Origin: Balanoglossus misakiensis
Taxonomy: Eukaryota; Hemichordata
Direction: 5' to 3'
Assembly (NCBI GenBank): GCA_040954595.2
Contig: CM082579.2
Location: forward strand, 3,720,001 to 3,784,000
DNA length: 64,000 bases
Shown here: one piece after another, positions 60,314 to 64,000 of the stretch
How positions within the stretch are numbered: the first letter of the stretch is position 1
Layout of the letters: each line of letters starts with the position of its first letter
Translations under genes and position numbers: made by a program
Notes under the pieces: model-generated
The model's database searches: none
Seen by the model: only the letters and a program-made list of their open reading frames with translations
What the model was told of the DNA's origin: nothing

Positions 60314-63300
60314 TAAAAAAATGAAACAAATAGAAAAAAACTGCTCTAATGAGCTTTGCTTCTCTCTCAACCCTATTGTTACATGTTTTTCCGCTACACT
60401 GGGCAGATGTTCTGTACAACGCTGGCAAAGCCCAATCCATTAAGACTTTTTAGCACTCTCAATTGTTACTCTTTTCACAGAATACATTTTGACATTTTAA
60501 ATTTTAAATGGTCTTCGCCAAAAGGGGATTTTGGAGGGGGGTCTGTTACAACTGTTTTATTTTTCTACCAGCAGACTCAAAGTCTAGGCGAGCACAAAAG
60601 AAGCAAATCTTTTTCGGTGAACTGGCGGGCCGGGAAGGGCAAAAAATGTTAAGATGTACCAGTAGTGCTAGCGATCTCTGTTTACTTTGGTTTCAGTTTT
60701 AGCTATTTATTTTACAGTACCTGCTAAAACATGTGGAGCCATGTACTAGTATGTCCTCATGAACTAAGGATACTGTTCAGTATTTTCTCTCTCTGTCACT
60801 GCAGTCAGCTTTCACATTCATTGTCAATGCAACTGTCAATAGTTGAAATTGTTGTCAGCTCAATTGAACAGGTTATCAATTGACTGCATTTCTCGCCTCT
60901 GAAAGAAATGTGCACACACACACAGTACAATGAAAGATATTCACGACAAAATGAACACAGCACTGTTGCAACAAGAAGAAAAAGGTGGTCAGGGAAAACT
61001 TTTTAAGAATGTCTTTCACGCCATACTCGCCGATTCTGCAAAAGATCACAATGATTGAAGATCACTTCTCATGCATGGTTTCGCACAGGTCTTTCAGAAT
61101 GCCTGCATTTCAATGTTTTCTTGACATTTTTTTCGTGTTTACCGTCGACTCGCGTATACCTCTGACACCGAGGGAAGCAAGTTCAAATTTGTGTGCACAG
61201 GTCAAAGCTAATATCCTGGGAACACGCCCCGAAGCATAGCAAAGCGTTGGCTGTCACGCAGTGAACAATGTCTGTTTCTATTGGTTGTCTGCCATTGTGT
61301 CTAACGTACTGGAAACAATAACGCTCTCACGAAAGACGAGAGCATTTTCTGTCATCACGGTTCGGTGTTCTTGGACATACACTGAACGTTTTATAGACTG
61401 TGCAAAAGATGAATGTAAGTTTCAAAACTATTTTCATAATCTAATAATAAATGATAAATTTTATAATCAGATTGTCCGGAAGGGGCATACACTTGGGGTC
61501 ATTTTCTTGGGGGAGGGGAGGGGTGACTAGCTGGGACGTACTGTGTTGAGCCCTGCTGCTAATCTTCTTGTCCTACAAACCAGGCTGGTAAAACAGGAGT
61601 TAATCAGATGGCAAACACAAACAGATATTGTAGCTGAAGAGGGGCCATGGCCGGATTTCGGTCCACTGTTGGTATCACTAAGCCAGGGAGCCACAGTCTG
61701 CAGCAGAATGGGTTGGGGGGAGGGGGTGAGGAGACTTATAGTTAAAATGGCACACTCAATAAAGCCGAGTGGAAGCAGCTTGCATTTCATGTAAAAAGAC
61801 ACACAGATCAGATAATTAAACACGGGTAACACAAAACTGCGGGCAAAAAGAGATTACGGGGAAGGGGAGACTCCGTGACCCAAGTCGGAAAGCACACACT
61901 AATTACGGCCGCGTATTAGAAGTGAAATATGAACAGCCGTACAATTACACTTGTTTCAAGCTGAGACGGATAACTTCGGAGGAGAGAAAAGAAAATGTCG
62001 ATTCTAATGAGCTTTTTGACTCTGAAGTGCAACGTTGTGAACGCACAAAAGATCATACCATCATCAGGCTGAACGATAGAGTTTGAAAATCGGGGCACAA
62101 TCGTATCCCAGAATGCTAATGAATTCCCAGAATTCTTCAGGTACAACAAGGAGGGCACAACAGGAAGTCAGTTGAATTTTCCATGAAAATACTTCAGCTC
62201 TGTCTAAGAAAATCAACTCTTTTTGTAAAATATTTTTTTAAATTAACACATGGCCACCTGAGTTGGCATTTTGTTGGTCAAGTGAGAAACAAACAGTGAA
62301 ACATTTCATTGACATTAATCAGAGTTTACATACCGGCTGACTAATTAACCAATATGACTGTGGACACTCCTCTTTCAGCCAAAGTAAAGATCAAAGAAGC
62401 TTGTGAAACAGTGTACAAATACATCCTGCAAACTATTCCGAGTCCCCATAGTGACAAAGATATGAACACAACAAAAAATAATATTCTTAAAATGTTTGTC
62501 TTCTAAATTTGATAAGTTTTCTAATGACTCAATCTGAAGAGCAAACACACGGCCAGGGAATAATCTTTCTGCTGTCTAAAAAATCTGCCAGCTCAATATT
62601 GGCTTTAGATAAAGCTATCTCTACAGCAATTTAACAAATGTTGAAATTATATTTTTCTCTGTTTTGCCAGTCAATACAGAGATTGGAAAGCTGGCAGTGG
62701 CTATTTGCATGTTGATTTGCACAGATATGAATAAAGTGAACGTGAAACCGATTCTGTATTCACAGCCGTGCAGTGCACTTCTCATGTGAGACGGTGCAAC
62801 TTATAGTTCCAGTTTTGTGGAATGATATAACTAGCCACGTTTGATCACTTTCTGTCGTATATCGTAATTCATTTTTCTTGTGCAGCTAACTTTGTTTGTC
62901 ATCATATGCAATGCATGCAATGAGGCAAGCTTTTGCGTGTTCTACATTTGTGATTAATTAAAGACGCATACTAATGACTATAAGCTCTCAAGTACATTAG
63001 CATGGACTTGATACCTGCACAGGTCAAGTTTGTTAATACTAGTAACAGGTTCTGTGTAAAACCACAGAGCCAGATACGTTTATTTCCCCCTAGATGTTGC
63101 AACCAATTTCTCACTTGAAAAAAATAATCAGCAAAGTTGCAACCTGTGTGCCTTGCATCTGTCATTAAACAAAACTGACAACTACGTGTCATTGGTGATG
63201 CACTGATGTCCTTGTTCAGACAAAGACAGAGCCAATGGTTTAAAACGTTCTCAAAGTGGGACACGTACGCAAGAGGAAAGATGCAACCCAACCTAAAACG

Positions 63301-64000
63301 AACTCCAACTTCCTGTTCCTGTGATAGTGTGATCCCGGCCTGGTCTGGCGAGAGAAAAAAACGTAAGCTGACACGCAAAGACCTGGCGAGATTAGAGGAC
63401 CTTAATGAATTACTTATTTCACACATTCACACATGGATGTTTTAATACCTACACTTGAAAATGGCTGCCTGAAACACCAAGGTGGTGACTCGAATCACGG
63501 GCCAGTTTACTCCAAAAATGTTTCGGTTGAGAGGAATGAAGCGTCCCCGGTCAAGTCCACGTTTATTGTTCAAACACAACATTCTCCGCGGTCGGATTTT
63601 TCTCACAGATAAAACCTGGAATCCAAGGAATGGCCGAGCAGACTAATCAATGAACATCTACGACATCCCACTTGAAACAAACACCCAAAGCATTTTTTTC
63701 CCAGCAACTTCTGTTTGTGACAGGCCAAGTTCAAGATACCAGGGCTTATCACAATTCCCACCGTTTCCAGATCTCGTAAATTGTTATTTTTTTCCCCGAA
63801 GTCTGCTGTTCTCCAGGAAATCTACCGAGTGTATCCTTATCAAGGAAGGCAGTCTTACTTCCATGTTGCGAATAAATAATCCATCATTCCCACTATTTGT
63901 AGGATCTCTAGAATTTTTTGTTCAATTTTGACATGCCACATGATTTTAATTCAAGTCAATTATCATCACCATGGGTGTTCAGCAAATAAAAAACAGTACA

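Larger units (their letters stand above)
47329..64000 (-). other. dac intron, at least 16.7 kb, running off the window
   Basis: The exon at 47328 needs an upstream exon for the DACH-box N domain, and no minus-strand frame here carries that domain. All open frames are short and without family. The stretch holds microsatellites, a TTAA element, 11 of the TACATGTA copies and several AT-rich, TAAT-containing blocks that may be enhancers. Confidence 0.65.

Overview
This is animal nuclear DNA. Genes are split by introns with GT/AG ends, the non-coding DNA is AT-rich, and there are many simple repeats and small TTAA-bounded inverted repeats. No bacterial, organellar or viral gene arrangement is visible. 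The proteins read like slowly evolving invertebrate bilaterian versions of human families (a mollusc, brachiopod, hemichordate or amphioxus would all fit). I cannot name the species. The 8-mer TACATGTA occurs at least 19 times.

Layout, left to right. (1) 2239-5049, minus strand: one large exon of a delta-type protocadherin with a signal peptide, seven cadherin repeats, a membrane span and the start of the cytoplasmic tail. The rest of the tail is not recognisable in 1-2238. (2) 5050-18402: about 13 kb without a supported gene, holding a degenerate ~32-bp tandem array at 14.7-14.95 kb. (3) 18403-23543, minus strand: a six-exon MAT2B homologue, the regulatory beta subunit of methionine adenosyltransferase. 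(4) 23544-27599: the shared upstream region between the divergent MAT2B and TMEM33 genes, with two strong inverted repeats. (5) 27600-32008, plus strand: a complete seven-exon TMEM33 homologue, an ER membrane protein. (6) 32009-35761: a tail-to-tail intergenic region. (7) 35762-47328 and on past the right edge, minus strand: the last six or so exons of dachshund (DACH/dac), a nuclear transcription cofactor of the retinal determination network. The exon(s) for its N-terminal SKI/DACH domain are not in the window, so 47329-64000 is read as intron.

The genes do not form an operon or one pathway. MAT2B and TMEM33 are housekeeping genes; the protocadherin and dachshund are developmental genes. The main context signal is linkage: a protocadherin close to dachshund, as in the human DACH1-PCDH9 and DACH2-PCDH11X regions. 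I found no clear new biological system. The best leads are this linkage, a protocadherin mixing delta-1-like and delta-2-like marks, all-symmetric dachshund exons with a possible 30-nt microexon, the two degenerate tandem arrays, and small TTAA elements next to splice donors.
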